Assembly: GCF_041734735.1 (NCBI RefSeq)
Contig: NC_134901.1
Location: 15,765,802 to 15,829,801, forward strand
Direction: 5' to 3'
DNA from: Babylonia areolata
Lineage: Eukaryota; Mollusca; Gastropoda; Neogastropoda; Buccinidae
Length of the DNA: 64,000 bases
In this document: piece after piece, positions 10,746 to 24,062 of the stretch
Layout of the letters: each line of letters opens with the position of its first letter
How positions within the stretch are numbered: the stretch's first letter is position 1
Notes under the pieces: model-generated
Database searches by the model: none
What the model was told of the DNA's origin: nothing
The model's input: only the letters and a program-made list of their open reading frames with translations
Translations under genes and position numbers: made by a program

Positions 10746-11411
10746 TCCAACACATACACCCATACAGAGGTACTTACTCTGTGCTTGGAGAGGCAATTCT
10801 CAAACTTTGTTGGCGGAGATGCCTTGTTGAAAAAAGATTGAGTCGAAGTCAGTCGCGTCTTTTATTTCAGTAAGCAGCTTTCCACTGACAGACACTTCCG
10901 AAAAGCTTCTTTGCGAAGAAGCAAAGCACTGTTCTTCGAAAAACTGGGACTTACAGAGATGAAAATCTCACGAGAAATGATCTCATGAAAATGTGTGAAT
11001 GATTAAAACCCGCGGGTCCTGAATTCGAAGATTAAGGGAACCGTATTTTCTTAATTAACCCCAAGTCAGTATTCGTGCAAGATCGTGGTGGAAAGGACTA
11101 CATAACATAGTAACAGGAAACTTTCATGCATGAACATAAAATTGTCACAATATAATCTTACGAAATATGGAAATGGCAGGGGAGATAATAATATGGAAAC
11201 TAAAAAAATAGAAAGATATATTTTTCATAAGAAAGGCAGTATGAAATATGAATTATCCTACGAACAGGATCGCATAGAAATGTTATAAAATTGTGAAGAA
11301 AAGTTTTGCACATGAATATGTACATTGGCATGGCAGTTGAGGTGGGAAAGGAGCAAATAAAAACGTAAATGAACCGAATGATATAGGGCCTAGTCTAAAT
11401 GTCAACCATAC
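10746..11411. other. AT-rich intergenic sequence
   Basis: AT-rich sequence without repeats, genes or RNA signatures. Confidence 0.6.
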
Positions 11412-11822
11412 GTGGAGTGATGGCCTGGAGGTAACGCGTCCGGATTGGAAGTGAGAGAATCTGAACGCACTCGTTCGAATCACGGCTCAGCCGCCGATAT
11501 TTTCTCCCCCTCCACTAGACCTTGAGTGGTGGTCTGGACGCTAGTCGTTCGGATGAGACGATAAATCGAGGTCCCGTGTGCAGTATGCACTTAGCACACG
11601 TAAAAAAAAACAACAACCCACGGCAACAAAAGGGTCGTCCCTGGCAAAATTCTGTAGAAAAATCCACTATGATAGGAAAAACAAATAAAACTTCACGCAG
11701 GAAAAAAATGCCCAAAAATGGGTGGCGCTGTAGTATAGCGATGCGCTCTCCCTGGGGAGAGCAGCCCGAGTTTCACACAGAGAAATCTGTTGTGATATAA
11801 AGAAATACAAATACAAAATACT
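11412..11822 (+). mobile_element. tRNA-headed SINE, family B, copy 3
   Basis: Full-length plus-strand copy and the best reference for the family here. The head (11412-11495) has TGGCCTGGAGGT and CGTTCGAATCA. The body holds TAGACCTTGAGTGGTGGTCT, GCACTTAGCACACGTAAAA and CCCTGGCAAAATTCTGTAG. A GC-rich distal block (GGTGGCGCTGTAG) contains the hairpin CTCTCCCTGGGGAGAG. It ends with AGAAATCTGTTG and a tail of ATACAAA units. Confidence 0.88.
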
Positions 11823-12326
11823 TGTGTCGATGGTCGTCGCGTGGTGAGTGAAGTACATCAAAACGTTTTCACTGTAAATGTTTTCGGCCATTTGCTCTCT
11901 CCTTTTGTTCACAGAAGCAGTGGACTGTGATCTGTAGACTGAATGAGCTGGTCTGAAGGGTTGTGACTTTGTGCTAATTCGGCGCCCTCCGTCGTTTGGG
12001 GGTGTTAACCGAGTCACGCAGTGAGGGTTAGTAACCCAGCGGTCCAACTGTCAGTTTGTCGTTGGTTGAGAGTGACTGGACGAAAAGGCGTAGCGTGCTT
12101 CGAGCCATTATTCACACGCTTCACTCAGCTGTGAAAGAGTTAACTGGGTATTTTCCGTTTTTGTTTGATTCGTCTTTCTCTGAATTTAGTGGTTTAAATG
12201 TTAGATTGCGTGCGGTTTTTGTGTGTTTCCATAATTGAGGATGATGTATGTAAGTCATCTGATTTTGTCTGCATATGTTTTATGGTACTTTGGGTAAATA
12301 CGTGAATATTTGTTCCCTATGAATGA
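11823..12326. other. Unremarkable intergenic sequence
   Basis: No gene, repeat or RNA feature recognised. Confidence 0.6.
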
Positions 12327-12859
12327 ATGATATGGATACTTATATAGCGTCTGTCCTCGATCGGAAACCAAGCTCTAAGCACTGTACAAATTCAGGGTCA
12401 TTTGCACGACAGGCTGCCTACCTGGGTAGAGCCTACTGACGGCTGCCAATGGGCGCTCATCATTTGTTTCCTGTGTCATTCGATCAGATTTCAGGCACAC
12501 ATACATATATACAGTCAGACAGACATGCAACATTTTACGTGTATGACGGTTTTGTTTATTTACCCCGCCATGTAGGCAGCCATACTGCGTTTTCGGGGGG
12601 GTGCATGCTGGGTATGTTCTTGTTTTCATAACCCACCGAACGCTGACATAGATTACATGATCTTTAACGTGCGTATTTGATCTTCTGCGTGTGAATACAC
12701 ACGAAGGGTGTTCAGGCACAAGCAGGTCTGCAAATATGTTGACATGGGAGATCGGAAAAATCTCCACCCTTTACCCACCAGGCGCCGTTACCGAGATTCG
12801 AACCTGGGACCCTCAGAGTGAAAGTCCAACGCTTTAACCACACGGCTATTGCGCCCGAG
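12327..12859 (-). mobile_element. tRNA-headed SINE, family A, copy 1 (long form)
   Basis: On the minus strand the head is at about 12780-12859, with TAGCCGTGTGGTTAAAGCG and AGGTTCGAATCTC, a Ser/Leu-tRNA-like head. The core has GGTAAAGGGTGGAGA and, further on, GGCTGCCTACATGGCGGGGT. The 3' part ends in a CGCTATATAAGTA tail with GAATGAAT-type repeats. About 530 bp. The tail resembles the 3' end of the LINE relics at 19836 and 39405, which makes that LINE type the likely mobiliser. Confidence 0.85.
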
Positions 12860-12998
12860 CAATATGGAATTGAATGAGGCGGAGTATGATCAGACTTTGT
12901 CGCTATAGCTTGTGTAAGGTGATTATGCTTTTCAATGTCACTTGTGGCTTTCTCTTCTTACCTACTTCCTTCGCTATTTTATATTCTTGGGTGATTAA

Positions 12999-13100
12999 AC
13001 ACGTCGTCGTCATCGTTCGTGGGCTGCAACTCTCACGTTCATTCGCATGTACACGAGTGGGCTTTTACGTGTATGACCGTTTTTACCCCGCCATACACAG
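12999..13100 (-). mobile_element. SINE family A, truncated copy 2 (short-tail form)
   Basis: Only the 3' half of a family-A element remains: the plus-strand motifs GGGCTGCAACTCTCACG, TTTTACGTGTATGACCG and TTTTACCCCGCC. It then leaves the family just inside the core. The tail (GTC/ATC repeats at 12999-13018) differs from copy 1, showing a second tail type on the same core. Confidence 0.75.
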
Positions 13101-13600
13101 GTCTGAAAGTTGGGACTGTTTTGTGCAGAATGTCGATTCCAAGTGAAGTGTGTTGCCACTGACATGTGAATACCAAAGACAGTGCGACTTTTCGTTGTCA
13201 ACGCTGTTTCCGCCAGTTCTGTGGATCACAGAGGGCTTTGTCGATCACTCCGTCCGTCCGTCTGTCTGTCTCTCTCTCTCTGTCTGTCTCTCTCTCTGTC
13301 TGCCTCTGTGTGTGTGTGTGAGTGTGATTGTGGAGGGTTATCTCCGTGAGTGTATGTCTGTCTTTTTATGACTATTTTGCAGCCGCGCGCGCACACACAC
13401 ATACGCGCATATGTGTGTATTTATATATGTGTTTGTGTGTAACGCACACACACACGCGCGCGCGCGCACACACATTCACACACACACACGCACGCACACT
13501 CGCGCACATGCACACACACATAAACACCTGCACACACACACCCACACACACACACACACACATGTACACACACACATCCATGCACACGCACTAGCAAATC
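13101..13600 (+). repeat. (TCTG)n, GT and CA/CG microsatellite cluster
   Basis: 13250-13325 is CT/TCTG-rich, and 13386-13590 is a patchwork of CA, CG and TA dinucleotides on the plus strand. Open frames are low-complexity. 13101-13245 is non-repetitive with nothing recognised. Confidence 0.85.
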
Positions 13601-14109
13601 TCTGGTGGCGAGTCATAAGCAGCAGGAGGGGTTCCCAGCACATTGCCTTTGGAAGGATGGGTACATGCTGATGAGGGCTGGAGTTCTTTCCTTGGTTCAA
13701 CAGAGCGCAGGCGTTTTGTGCAGTGAAGAACGCATGGTGGACGCTGCCCGTCTTCGCACAGGCAATCTTCTTTAGTATCTTTGCAACTGGGTTGTAGACC
13801 TTTTTTTTTTTATTGGACACTCTGTTTCAGGATCGGATAGTATATTGAAATAAAGATTGAGATATGTGTATGTGTGCTTCGTGGCTGATTTGCTTTTCCA
13901 TGGGAATCCTTTTCAAAGGCACATTGACCATGCGAAGAAAGATTGGGATGTATGTATGGCCACACAAACATGCGCGCGCGCATCCCTCTGTCCACATGTG
14001 GTTTTTATCTGCTCTTTTATATTGATATAAACATGAAAAAAAAAAAAACAACAGAAAAACGAAAGGAATTATGGTTAGCGTCGAGCAGTGAATCACGTCT
14101 TTCACTCAG
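13601..14109. other. Unremarkable intergenic sequence
   Basis: No gene or element recognised. Short A/T runs occur near 13801 and 14036. Confidence 0.6.
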
Positions 14110-14520
14110 ATGAGTACATTGGAACTTGAGATTCCTGCATCTGTGCTTCTTTTCCTTATCAGAGTCCCACGGGCGTACGACTGGAACTGTGAAATGTGTG
14201 GGTTTGGGGTTGAGGTATGGCTATTGTGTCGTGTTTTGTTTTTTTTTCCTGTTTTTATTTTGTTTCATTTTATTTTATTTTATATTCCAGGTCACTTTGC
14301 TTGCTCAGGTCAGATTTATTTTCTCTGATATAGTGCCCTTATATTTCTATTTCTCTTTGTCTGTCTGTCTCTTTGTCTGTCTCTCTCTTTATCTGTCTCT
14401 CTGTCTGTCTGTCTTTCTTTGTCTGTCTCTCTTTCTTTCTTTCTCTCTTTCTTTCTCTCTCTGTCTCTCTCTCTCTCTCTCTCACTTTCTTTCTCTATCT
14501 GTGTGTGTGTCGGCATCCCT
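14110..14520 (+). repeat. Duplicated module M2 with long (CT/TCTG)n tract
   Basis: 14110-14345 aligns in blocks with 3655-3860 (CTGCATCTGTGCTTCTT; GTACGACTGGAACTGTGAA; CTCAGGTCAGATT). It passes into about 170 bp of CT, TCTG and TTTC repeats. The flank is non-coding in every frame. Confidence 0.55.
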
Positions 14521-14639
14521 GTCCCTGTCGTTGTGTCTCTCTTATCCTCTGTGAATGTATGTATCATTTGATCAAGCTGATGGTCTTGGCATTATTTTTT
14601 TATGTTTCCGCCTCTGTCTCTTCCTGTCTCTCTGTCTCT

Positions 14640-15030
14640 GCCCCCCACCCGGAGGCACTGGTTGTGTGGGCGGGTGAGTGTGAGTAGACGTACCCCCTTC
14701 CCCCTCCCCCAGCAGGTTCACCTCACACCAAGTCTGTGTTGATGAAAACCAGCTGCACGACATGATTCACACGAGTATGTCTGAATCCTTTCTGGGGAGG
14801 GGAGGGGGGGCCAGCGTCAAGGGAGTCAACTCCTCCAATCATTTCCCACCTCTTACCAGTCTGGACAGGTTACTTCCTGGCTAACAGTGTCTCTGTGCGG
14901 CGACAAAACAAACATTGCTGACGTGCCATTACCGTGTGTGTGAGAGAGAGAGAGGAAGGAGTGGACTAGAATGCAATTGGGAGCTCAAGGTGTAGAAAAG
15001 GGCATTTGTGTTTGGCACCTGAAGCGCACA
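14640..15030 (+). repeat. Segmental tandem duplication, unit 1
   Basis: About 390 bp aligning with 15165-15620 in the same order. Shared blocks include TTGTGTGGGCGGGTGAGTGT, CAGGTTCACCTCA, CAGCTGCACGACATGATTC, GACAGGTTACTTCCTGG and GCTGACGTGCCATTACCGTG. Each unit ends in a microsatellite of different type. Confidence 0.9.
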
Positions 15031-15093
15031 CGCACTCTCTCTCTCTCACTCACTCTGACGTAAACGTTTTTGCGTGTATGACTTTTTCATTGT

Positions 15094-15097
<4 letters not shown>

Positions 15098-15142
<45 letters not shown>
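15098..15142 (+). repeat. (TA)n microsatellite
   Basis: About 22 pure TA units lying between the two units of the local tandem duplication. Absent from the equivalent position at the start of unit 1. Confidence 0.95.
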
Positions 15143-15145
<3 letters not shown>

Positions 15146-15164
15146 TTAAACCCCTCCCTCCGTC

Positions 15165-15620
15165 CCCTCCGTCTGATTGTGTGGGCGGGTGAGTGTAGGT
15201 GGAGACACCCCCGCTTCCCCCCACTTCCTCCCACTTCCCCCCACAGGTTCACCTCATACCAAGTCTGATGAAAAACAGCTGCACGACATGATTCTCAGGA
15301 GTACGTCTGTGAATCCCTTTGTGGGGGTGGAGGGGGGGAAGAGGGATGGGAGGGGTGGGTGGCGGCTCCAACATCGAGGGAGTCGAATTAACCAATCAAC
15401 TCCCACCTCTTTCCAGTCCAGACAGGTTACTTCCTGGGTGTAAGTGTCTCTGGCGACGAAACAACAATAGCTGACGTGCCATTACCGTGTGTGTGTGTTT
15501 GGACGTGCGTGCGTGCGTGTGTGTATGTGTGTGAGTGTGGTGTGGACTGGAGCGCGATAAGGTGGTCAGGGTGTAGAAAAGAGCATTTGTGTATGACACC
15601 TGAAACACGCACGCGCGCGC
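15165..15620 (+). repeat. Segmental tandem duplication, unit 2
   Basis: Second copy of 14640-15030, offset about 525 bp. Single-base differences and a G-rich insertion (about 15325-15365) separate the copies, so the duplication is not recent. No coding sequence is shared, although some frames stay open by chance. Confidence 0.9.
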
Positions 15621-15720
15621 GTACACGCAAACACACACACACACTTGCGCGCGCACGCACGCACGCCTGCACACACGTACGCATGCACACACACGCACAC
15701 ACACACACACACACAGAGAA
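15606..15720 (+). repeat. CA/CG microsatellite
   Basis: (CA)n with frequent CG interruptions, replacing the (CT)n found after unit 1 of the duplication. Confidence 0.9.
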
Positions 15721-15930
15721 AATGTTAGGGTTCACATACATCCAGGACAATTGTCTCCACTACACCTCTCTCCCTTTTCTTATTAAAAAAAGATTCGCTG
15801 TTTGATAAATACATGGAAGCAAACACATTGTTCGGGTTCATATACATCTAGGGCACTTCCTGCTGTCTCCACTACACCTCTGTCCCTCCCTCCCTTTTAG
15901 AAAACACAAAATTCGATGTTTGATCAAAAT
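15721..15930 (+). repeat. About 100-bp unit in two tandem copies
   Basis: GGGTTCACATACATC...TCTCCACTACACCTCT...GATTCGCTGTTTGAT recurs about 105 bp downstream with moderate divergence (second copy about 15825-15930). Confidence 0.85.
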
Positions 15931-17039
15931 TGAAATTCGGCTCCGGTTTCAACAAATTTTATGATTTACGGTCATCCTTGAACAACTGCAAATGTTAACG
16001 TTCATGCTTTTTTGTGGTGGTGTGTGTTGGTTGTAGCGAGCTGTCAAAAAGAGGATTCACAGGTGCCGTGATCAAGTGCCCTGCTAGTTGTGTTTCTCAC
16101 TAAGATGCTTGTTTTGCTCAGCATTTGCTTTGGTATTTTCTGATGATACCGATCGCTGAATGCTCTTAGGTTTCTCGTCTGTGTGTGTGTGTGTGTTTTC
16201 TTTGTTTTTTCTCTTTCTTTTAAGCGAAAACTACGTTTGTTTAATTTTGAAATATGTCATTGCATTATCAGTCCGGGTTTTGAGCCATCAGTCATTCCTA
16301 AACAGTTCCAGCACCCCACATCCAGTCTGTCCACATGTAGAAGACATTCATATCGTGTGCGCATTCAGATGGATGTCAAACAATGGCGCCGCAGGACTAC
16401 TGAAACTTGATTTTCGCTTTTGTTCGCTTGATTTTCGATTTTGGCTTTTAACACGAGACTGGGAACGTCCCACGCTTATTTTCAGTGTGGCGTGTCTGCC
16501 TTAGTTAGGAGGGACACAGCAGTATCAATCAGTTCTGCTTGTCTCTGTTAAGTCGTTCCATAAGCGGTAGTGTTATTGTTCAGCGTGTGTATGTGTGTGT
16601 GCACGCACGCGCGCGCGTCTGCTTTTGTGCATGCTATCTTTTTTTGTGTATGGTAGCTCAGAATCATGCTCAAGGTGTGAGCGGGTTTTTAAAAAAAATA
16701 TTTTTAAATATTTTTTTTTATACTTCATTTAAACTTTACGTAGACAGAAGGAGACGAAGTGTGGATTTGTCCTTTTAATTTTATTTCAGTCGACCTCTTA
16801 ACGTTTGGTTTGTTTTCGTTCTGACTGGTTTTAAGAACTGATAGGTAGTCATTCTCCCTCTGAAGTCGGCATGGCTATAAGCTGCATGGTTTGATTCGTT
16901 TGGAAAAGCTTCTCAGTATACATGTCCTGTTTTGTTTGTTTTAACGTGTGGATTAACACTCCAGACATATCGTTTACGCCATGGGAACGCGTGATATTCT
17001 CCTCTGCAAATATTCCACCTCAGTTTTCAGTTGTCAAAC
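15931..17039. other. Unremarkable intergenic sequence
   Basis: Short (GT)n at about 16181-16197 and 16583-16600. A 114-codon open frame at 16160-16504 has no domain and begins in microsatellite sequence. No gene is supported. Confidence 0.55.
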
Positions 17040-17415
17040 TGAAGGAGAAGTGGACTGAGTGGTTCGACTGGCACGGCCTATAAGCGACAGGAATTGAAAC
17101 CATCGATCAACTTTTGGGTGATGTTGGTTGGCATTTCCAATATAGTCCAGATAAAGGTGGACCATTGCCTTCAGAAGTGGTGAAGGTACTTCAGTGGGGT
17201 GGGAAGGGGCTTGGGGGGGAGGGGGAGATGTTATGAACCTCCTTCACTGACGTTGGTAGAATTGATTACAGGCGGAGTCAGACAGGGCGGTCAGCTGTCT
17301 CGTCGCCCATATTTTGTTTGCGTCGTGGTCCTGGTTTGTGTTCCTCGGGAGTGAGAGCCGTCTCTTGAGTCTCGAAGGCACCACCTGTAAGTGACCACTA
17401 AATCTGATCACCATC

Positions 17416-17483
<68 letters not shown>
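17040..17483 (+). repeat. Duplicated module M5 with (CT)n tract
   Basis: Blocks shared with 20790-21165: GGAATTGAAACCATCGATCA-like, GTAGAATTGATTACAGGCGG-like, and GAGTCAGACAGGGCGGTC with AGCTGTCTC. Both then enter long (CT)n; here about 31 units at 17421-17483. Confidence 0.65.
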
Positions 17484-17485
<2 letters not shown>

Positions 17486-18120
17486 ACCCCCTATTAATGA
17501 ATTTGAAGGTAGTTAACCATGGTTGATGTTGATGCTGAATTGCTCTCAAGGGAAAGTAGAGACTACAGGAAATTAACGTGTGGATGGATGGTCGAATATC
17601 GGAAGTATTTTTGTGTGTGTTGTTTTTATTTATTGTGTCTTGTTTGATTGTTTGCTTGCTTCATCTCTTTGCATTTTTAGTTTTTTTCAGTGCTGCAAAT
17701 CTTTGTTTACCTTAAGTGTATATAATTTATTTGATGATTATGGGAAATACGATCAGTTGGCATCGAAATAATGTTATCCCCCCACCCCTTCCCTTGTCAA
17801 AAGACCTGTTTGTAAGCAGTTACAATAAAAGAAAATATCAGTTTTTCAATTTTCTCCCTCCTCCCTCTCCCTCCGTCCCTCTGCCTTTCTTTCTTACTCC
17901 ACCCCCTCCCCTCCCAGCCCTCTCCCTCATCCCTCATCCCGTCCCCTCTCACCACACACAGTGCAGCACTTTGGATGTCCACACTCTTGACAAAGAACTC
18001 TGGGAACTTTGCGGGGTAATGGCAGTGCATTTTGAAATGATGAACTTGAGAGAGAGCAGCATGCGTAATCAGACACAGAAGAGGAGGAGATTAGACAGTA
18101 ATTGGCAATGAATCAATTGT
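17484..18120. other. Intergenic sequence, C-rich in part
   Basis: 17860-17950 is CCCT-rich. The rest is AT-rich without features. Confidence 0.6.
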
Positions 18121-19000
18121 TCAACTGCTGGAGCCACCCCCACCCACACCCCACCCGTGTGTGTGTGTGTGTGTGTTCCTCTTTCTCTCTTGTCTCTATA
18201 TTGTATCCCACTCGTGCACACTTCTTTTCTGGTCTGATATTTAGGGACAGTGGTTTTGCATGCAAAGAAAAGTTGAGGTGGATTCTGTTCCATTTTATTT
18301 TGTTTTGAATAAAGTACGATGATTGAAAAAACAAACAAAAAAACAACAACAAAGAATACGACAGCGCTTTTGTAGAGAAAGACGCACAATTTGACTTGTA
18401 CACACAGACAGTTGGTCCTACAGAAAAAAAAAATCCCCGAGTTTCCTTCCTCCATTCTTAATGTGTGTAGCTGGGCAGTGTGTGTGTGTGTTAGTGTGTG
18501 TGGTGTGTGTGTGTGTACGTGTGCGTTAGTGTGTGTGTGTGTGTGTGCGAGCGTTAATATGTGTGTGTGTGTGTGTGTGCGCCACAGCAGCTTCTCCTCG
18601 TGTACCTCTCCCCATCTGCGTTCCTCAGACAAATGCTTCCAAGTTATAGTTGACTTGGGAACACAGTGCTGAATCGACACGCAGTTCCTCGTGTCAAGGG
18701 ACAGAAATCCACCAACCCATCCAAAATCTTCAGTCAAGACCAGTTGCTTCCTGTGAGGAGTCAACTGACTGGAACAATGGATGGCGCATGCCTTTTTACC
18801 TCCGCGCGTGTGTATGTTGAGTGTGTGTGTGTGTTGAGGGGTGGGGGTGTTAAGGGTGGGAGGGCCAAGTTATGGGAGAAAAGGACGATTACAATTTAAC
18901 CCCCCCCCCCCCACACACACACACACACTGTCGCCCTCCTCTCACACACACACACACACACAGTCGTGAGATGAGGTTATTTCGTGTGTGTGTGTGTGTG
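18121..19000. repeat. Cluster of (GT)n and (CA)n microsatellites
   Basis: (GT)n at about 18158-18175, interrupted GT runs through 18478-18582, GT-rich 18810-18850, poly-C plus (CA)n at 18900-18928, and (CA)n then (GT)n at 18942-19002. Sequence between them is non-repetitive. The 231-codon minus-strand open frame over this region is largely repeat translation and has no domain. Confidence 0.85.
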
Positions 19001-19835
19001 TGAATAGATAGTGTCAGTTTTTGCGTTACGTCAAGCCATGAGATGCCCCCTCGTGGTAGGCTGAATTAAGAGCAGCAGCATTTCATTTCATTTCACTTCA
19101 GAATATCATCCCCGCAGTGCAATAACCAATCAGCATCAATAATCGACTCCAGAAAAAAGAGGGGGTTGGGGGGGGGGGGGGGGGTAGACCATTGTAGCCA
19201 CTTCATGTGATTGAATTTGAATTGGGGCTTTGGGAGTTTCATTGGAGTCTTTATGTCCCGCGACAATGTAATAGATCCCGTTTGTGTGTGTTCGTGTGTG
19301 TTTTAGCTGAAATATTAGGAAAGCTGGAAGTGGTCTTTGTTGATGGTGATAATGATAACAATAATAACAATAATGATAATTTGATTATGATAACTTGATG
19401 ATGATGATTATGCATTTCTGTGGCACAATATCCATTGAGATGCTAAACGAAGCGCCTCATAGTGAGAAACGAACACATGAAAATTAATGATATTGAAGCG
19501 CTATGTCGAAAAAAACCCAAACATCCAGTGCATTCATTTCACGCTTGCAGATCAGTGTCAAGATAGGCACCCGTCACTCTTGGGGGAGGGCGGTGGAGGG
19601 AGGGGAGACTGCGGAGTTGCGCTCGAGATAGATAGTGGTTGACACAGCTCTGGGTGGGGGTGTGGCTGGACAGGCCAGTGTCGGAGTGACAGTCACTCCC
19701 CAGACTGCATACAGGTGAAGTCTGATGCTGGTCTGACTTTCTGGATTTGGGCCTTTCTCCTTCACCTCTTTTCCTCGGAACACTGGGCTAGAGTCTGTTC
19801 GAAATTGGAACATGCAAATCAATAATGGTAATGGT
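19001..19835. other. Unremarkable intergenic sequence
   Basis: Poly-G near 19166-19184 and short GATAAT-type repeats near 19345-19400. No gene recognised. Confidence 0.6.
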
Positions 19836-20170
19836 GATAACAATTATTTATATACCGCTGGATCTTGTGCAGAGACACATCAAAGCGCTTTCACACCAGT
19901 CATCCACACGCATGCATAACTCTAAACTTGAGGAACTGAAGACAAAAAAGAGGCAGGGGAGTGAGGCTAACTTGGAAAGAGGTGGGTTTTAAAGCAAGAC
20001 TTGAAAGAGCGGAGTGCGGAGACCTGAGCGAAAGAGGATATTCATTCCAAAAGCAAGGTCCAGAGACAGAGAAAGAACGGCGGCCAACTGTGGAGTGTTT
20101 GAATCTGGGTATGCGCAAACAAAACGGATCCGAAGTCGATCGTAGAGAGCGAGATGGGGTGTGGAGGTGA
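19836..20170 (-). mobile_element. LINE 3' end: ORF2 C-terminus and tail (CR1/L2-like)
   Basis: The minus strand encodes the motif order typical of CR1/L2-type LINE ORF2 C-termini: PSRSLRSTSD, then LRIPR, then a VGRRSFSVSGP-FWN block (in most families this reads near 'GDRAFSVAGPRLWN'), then LPLSLR-like and SLALKP segments. The frame closes near 19900. A short 3' UTR follows with AAAGCGCTTT, then GCGGTATATAAATAA and ATT/ACC-type tail repeats. It is 5'-truncated, with no catalytic reverse transcriptase part present. Confidence 0.75.
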
Positions 20171-20789
20171 AGGAAGGGGCAGATTTGTGAATACATTTTT
20201 GACTGAGAGTGCAGATCTTGTATTTTACTCTGTGTGAGACAGGGAGGTAATTACGTGCACCTGAATAAACACACCGTTCCTCACAAGTTGGTATGTCTGC
20301 CTGTGTGCAACCTACCTGGCAGGGAACCCTGGTACCATTGGCTTAATTAAAGTGGGGTACAAAGTGACATTGTAAAGTGACCTGGGTAGTTTACAGTGTG
20401 TGTGACACGTCCGTCCGTCGGAGCATACACATTGCTGTGTTGATTTTATTCGGTGTCTTGTGTCTCTGTTCTGTAAAACCTTCTGCTTGTCCCGGGATGT
20501 ACTTCCGTACACTGTTTTCCAGTTAACGGAAAAAAACACAAAAAACTTATACTTTGGAGACGTAGGTGAATAATTGGCCTTTTGCGCGTAATTTTTATTT
20601 GCCTTTTAACATTTTTCGTTTTGTTTTCCAGACTGGGTTTAGAAACTTATGGGTTATCAACCCTGAATTTGCGATCGGCTGGTTTCTACCGTGAGATGTA
20701 TGACGGGTTAACAAGGATCCCCCTTTCCTATATTAGAAAATAAATGATTCACACGTCACTCATAAGTGTTTGACTGCCGATTCCATGAG
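20171..20789. other. Unremarkable intergenic sequence
   Basis: No gene, repeat or RNA feature recognised. Confidence 0.6.
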
Positions 20790-22339
<1,550 letters not shown>

Positions 22340-23075
22340 AACTACTGTACGCTGCAGATACACTGTGTTTGCTTAAACTAGACGTCATCGAATCAGCGCA
22401 TGTATTGGGAATGCATTAAACTACTTTGAGTATCAAACAAGACGCCAAACCATACCTATAGTGTACTGGGAGACTGGTCGATACCCTCTTTTAAAATACG
22501 CCACTGTATCATGTGTCGACTGTTGACTGAAACCAACCATGATGCCACTTTCTCGACTCCCGCAGGCAGTCTGAATCGATGTTGGAAAATTCTTCTGGAC
22601 AGGAATGTTAGTTCAACAGAACGTTGGCTTTGCAAAATCAAAGCATGAATGGTTCTATGATATATAGACGAACCAAAGCACTGTTAATGAGTACGGCCTA
22701 TATAAATTGTCTGAACCAAAAACAGATGGACAAATGTAAAGTGGATTGGTTTACCTAACTTTGTAGAAGTGACATTTTCTACATATGGTTAATTCAGAAT
22801 GGACTTATTCTGAACTGTACTAAGACGATGTCACTATTTAAAGTTTCAGGGATACTTAGGTGATTTCGACTCGTCTGAACGAGCTTAGTATAAATAGAAT
22901 ATTTCAGAACGCTGTAAATCGTCTGTGTCCGTTTTGTCTTTGCATCTTGGAAGATGAATACCACTGAATTTTGTGTGTCCCAGTTGACATCCGTCAGAAA
23001 TATATTCCACAGCTGATAAAATTATTCATTATTATACCTTGCTACGTGTTCTACAAAGCCGATGTGTTACTTTCT
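22340..23075 (+). mobile_element. Decayed LINE ORF2 C-terminal fragment
   Basis: In one frame, residues NRLCPFC at 22915-22935 are followed by LEDEYH, then a stop and ILCVPVDIRQKYI. This matches the C-x2-C...H...C finger and 'LRQKYI'-type ending common at the C-terminus of LINE ORF2 proteins in aquatic invertebrates. Upstream the same frame reads TRLNELSINRIFQNAV. Further upstream (22390-22500), frames with KTPNHT and a GRYPL-like block fit the same family across several frameshifts. It is old, with many stops, and lacks the reverse transcriptase core. Confidence 0.65.
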
Positions 23076-23453
23076 AAAGAAATCATGCAATGTACACAGA
23101 ATAATGTAGGTACGAATGCGTGCAATAAACGAGTTTGCATCTTTGCATACACTTAGCGGATGCAGTTGTATTGTGCACATGCGTGTTCACGCATACAGGA
23201 AGCCCACCTCCCCCCCCCCCACACCACCCCCAACCACTGCTTTGCTATGAGGTTGATGATACATCGATAATCCATACCGATTTATGGGTTTATTGACGTA
23301 ACATAATCAACTTTTTTTTTTCATCAGTTACTCATTTGCATTCCCTGCTGTTTGTTATGACATAGCAAAGTATGTGTATTTCCCTGAATTTTCTCATTGT
23401 AACCCCCTTCCCTTTCTGTACATGGTGACCTTCACACACAAACACACGTATCA

Positions 23454-23510
<57 letters not shown>

Positions 23511-24062
23511 CCTCCATCCGCCCCCACCCCCTTTAATGTGCTTAACGTGCGGCATGTTTCGTGGATTTTCAAAACATGGTCTCCAACCATTCTCTGATGA
23601 ATAATTTGTTTCGTGGATTTTTAAATGAAGTTCGGATTTGTGAAGAAAATTGTGGGTTTTGGCTAGAAACAATATCATTTTGAGCATTATGTTATGCGTA
23701 AGTAATAACTTGGATTGGATTGCATCAACATAAACTGGCGTGCACACATGTACGTGCACACATTTGCTTACGCACAACGCAAACACGCGCACAAAGTGCA
23801 TTGCTTGCTCGAGGGAGACGGACCGGTGATACATATATTGCCAAATTTAAAATGCAAAACCTTTGATTTATTTTCCTGAATGAGTGATCAAACCGTCTGT
23901 CTGTGCTTTTGTTACGTACAATCCGTAAAAATCGCTTTTTGACAAAATACAAAAGGATCGAGATAATGCTATATATCTTGTCTTCAGATTGTCGAACAAT
24001 AAGTGTTTGTATTTCTTGGAGTCCATGTTGGTGTTTTTGTTTTTTGCCTTTTTTTTTCCTCT
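23076..24062. other. Intergenic sequence with (CT)n
   Basis: (CT)n of about 20 units at 23456-23497 then pyrimidine-rich to 23530. Poly-C near 23211-23220. No gene recognised. Confidence 0.6.

Noticed and set aside
11412-11495. tRNA genes suggested by A- and B-box motifs in SINE heads (here and at 7770, 12780, 27285, 33975, 36030 and 48130)
   Set aside because: The heads lack a full cloverleaf and are each continuous with a shared SINE body.
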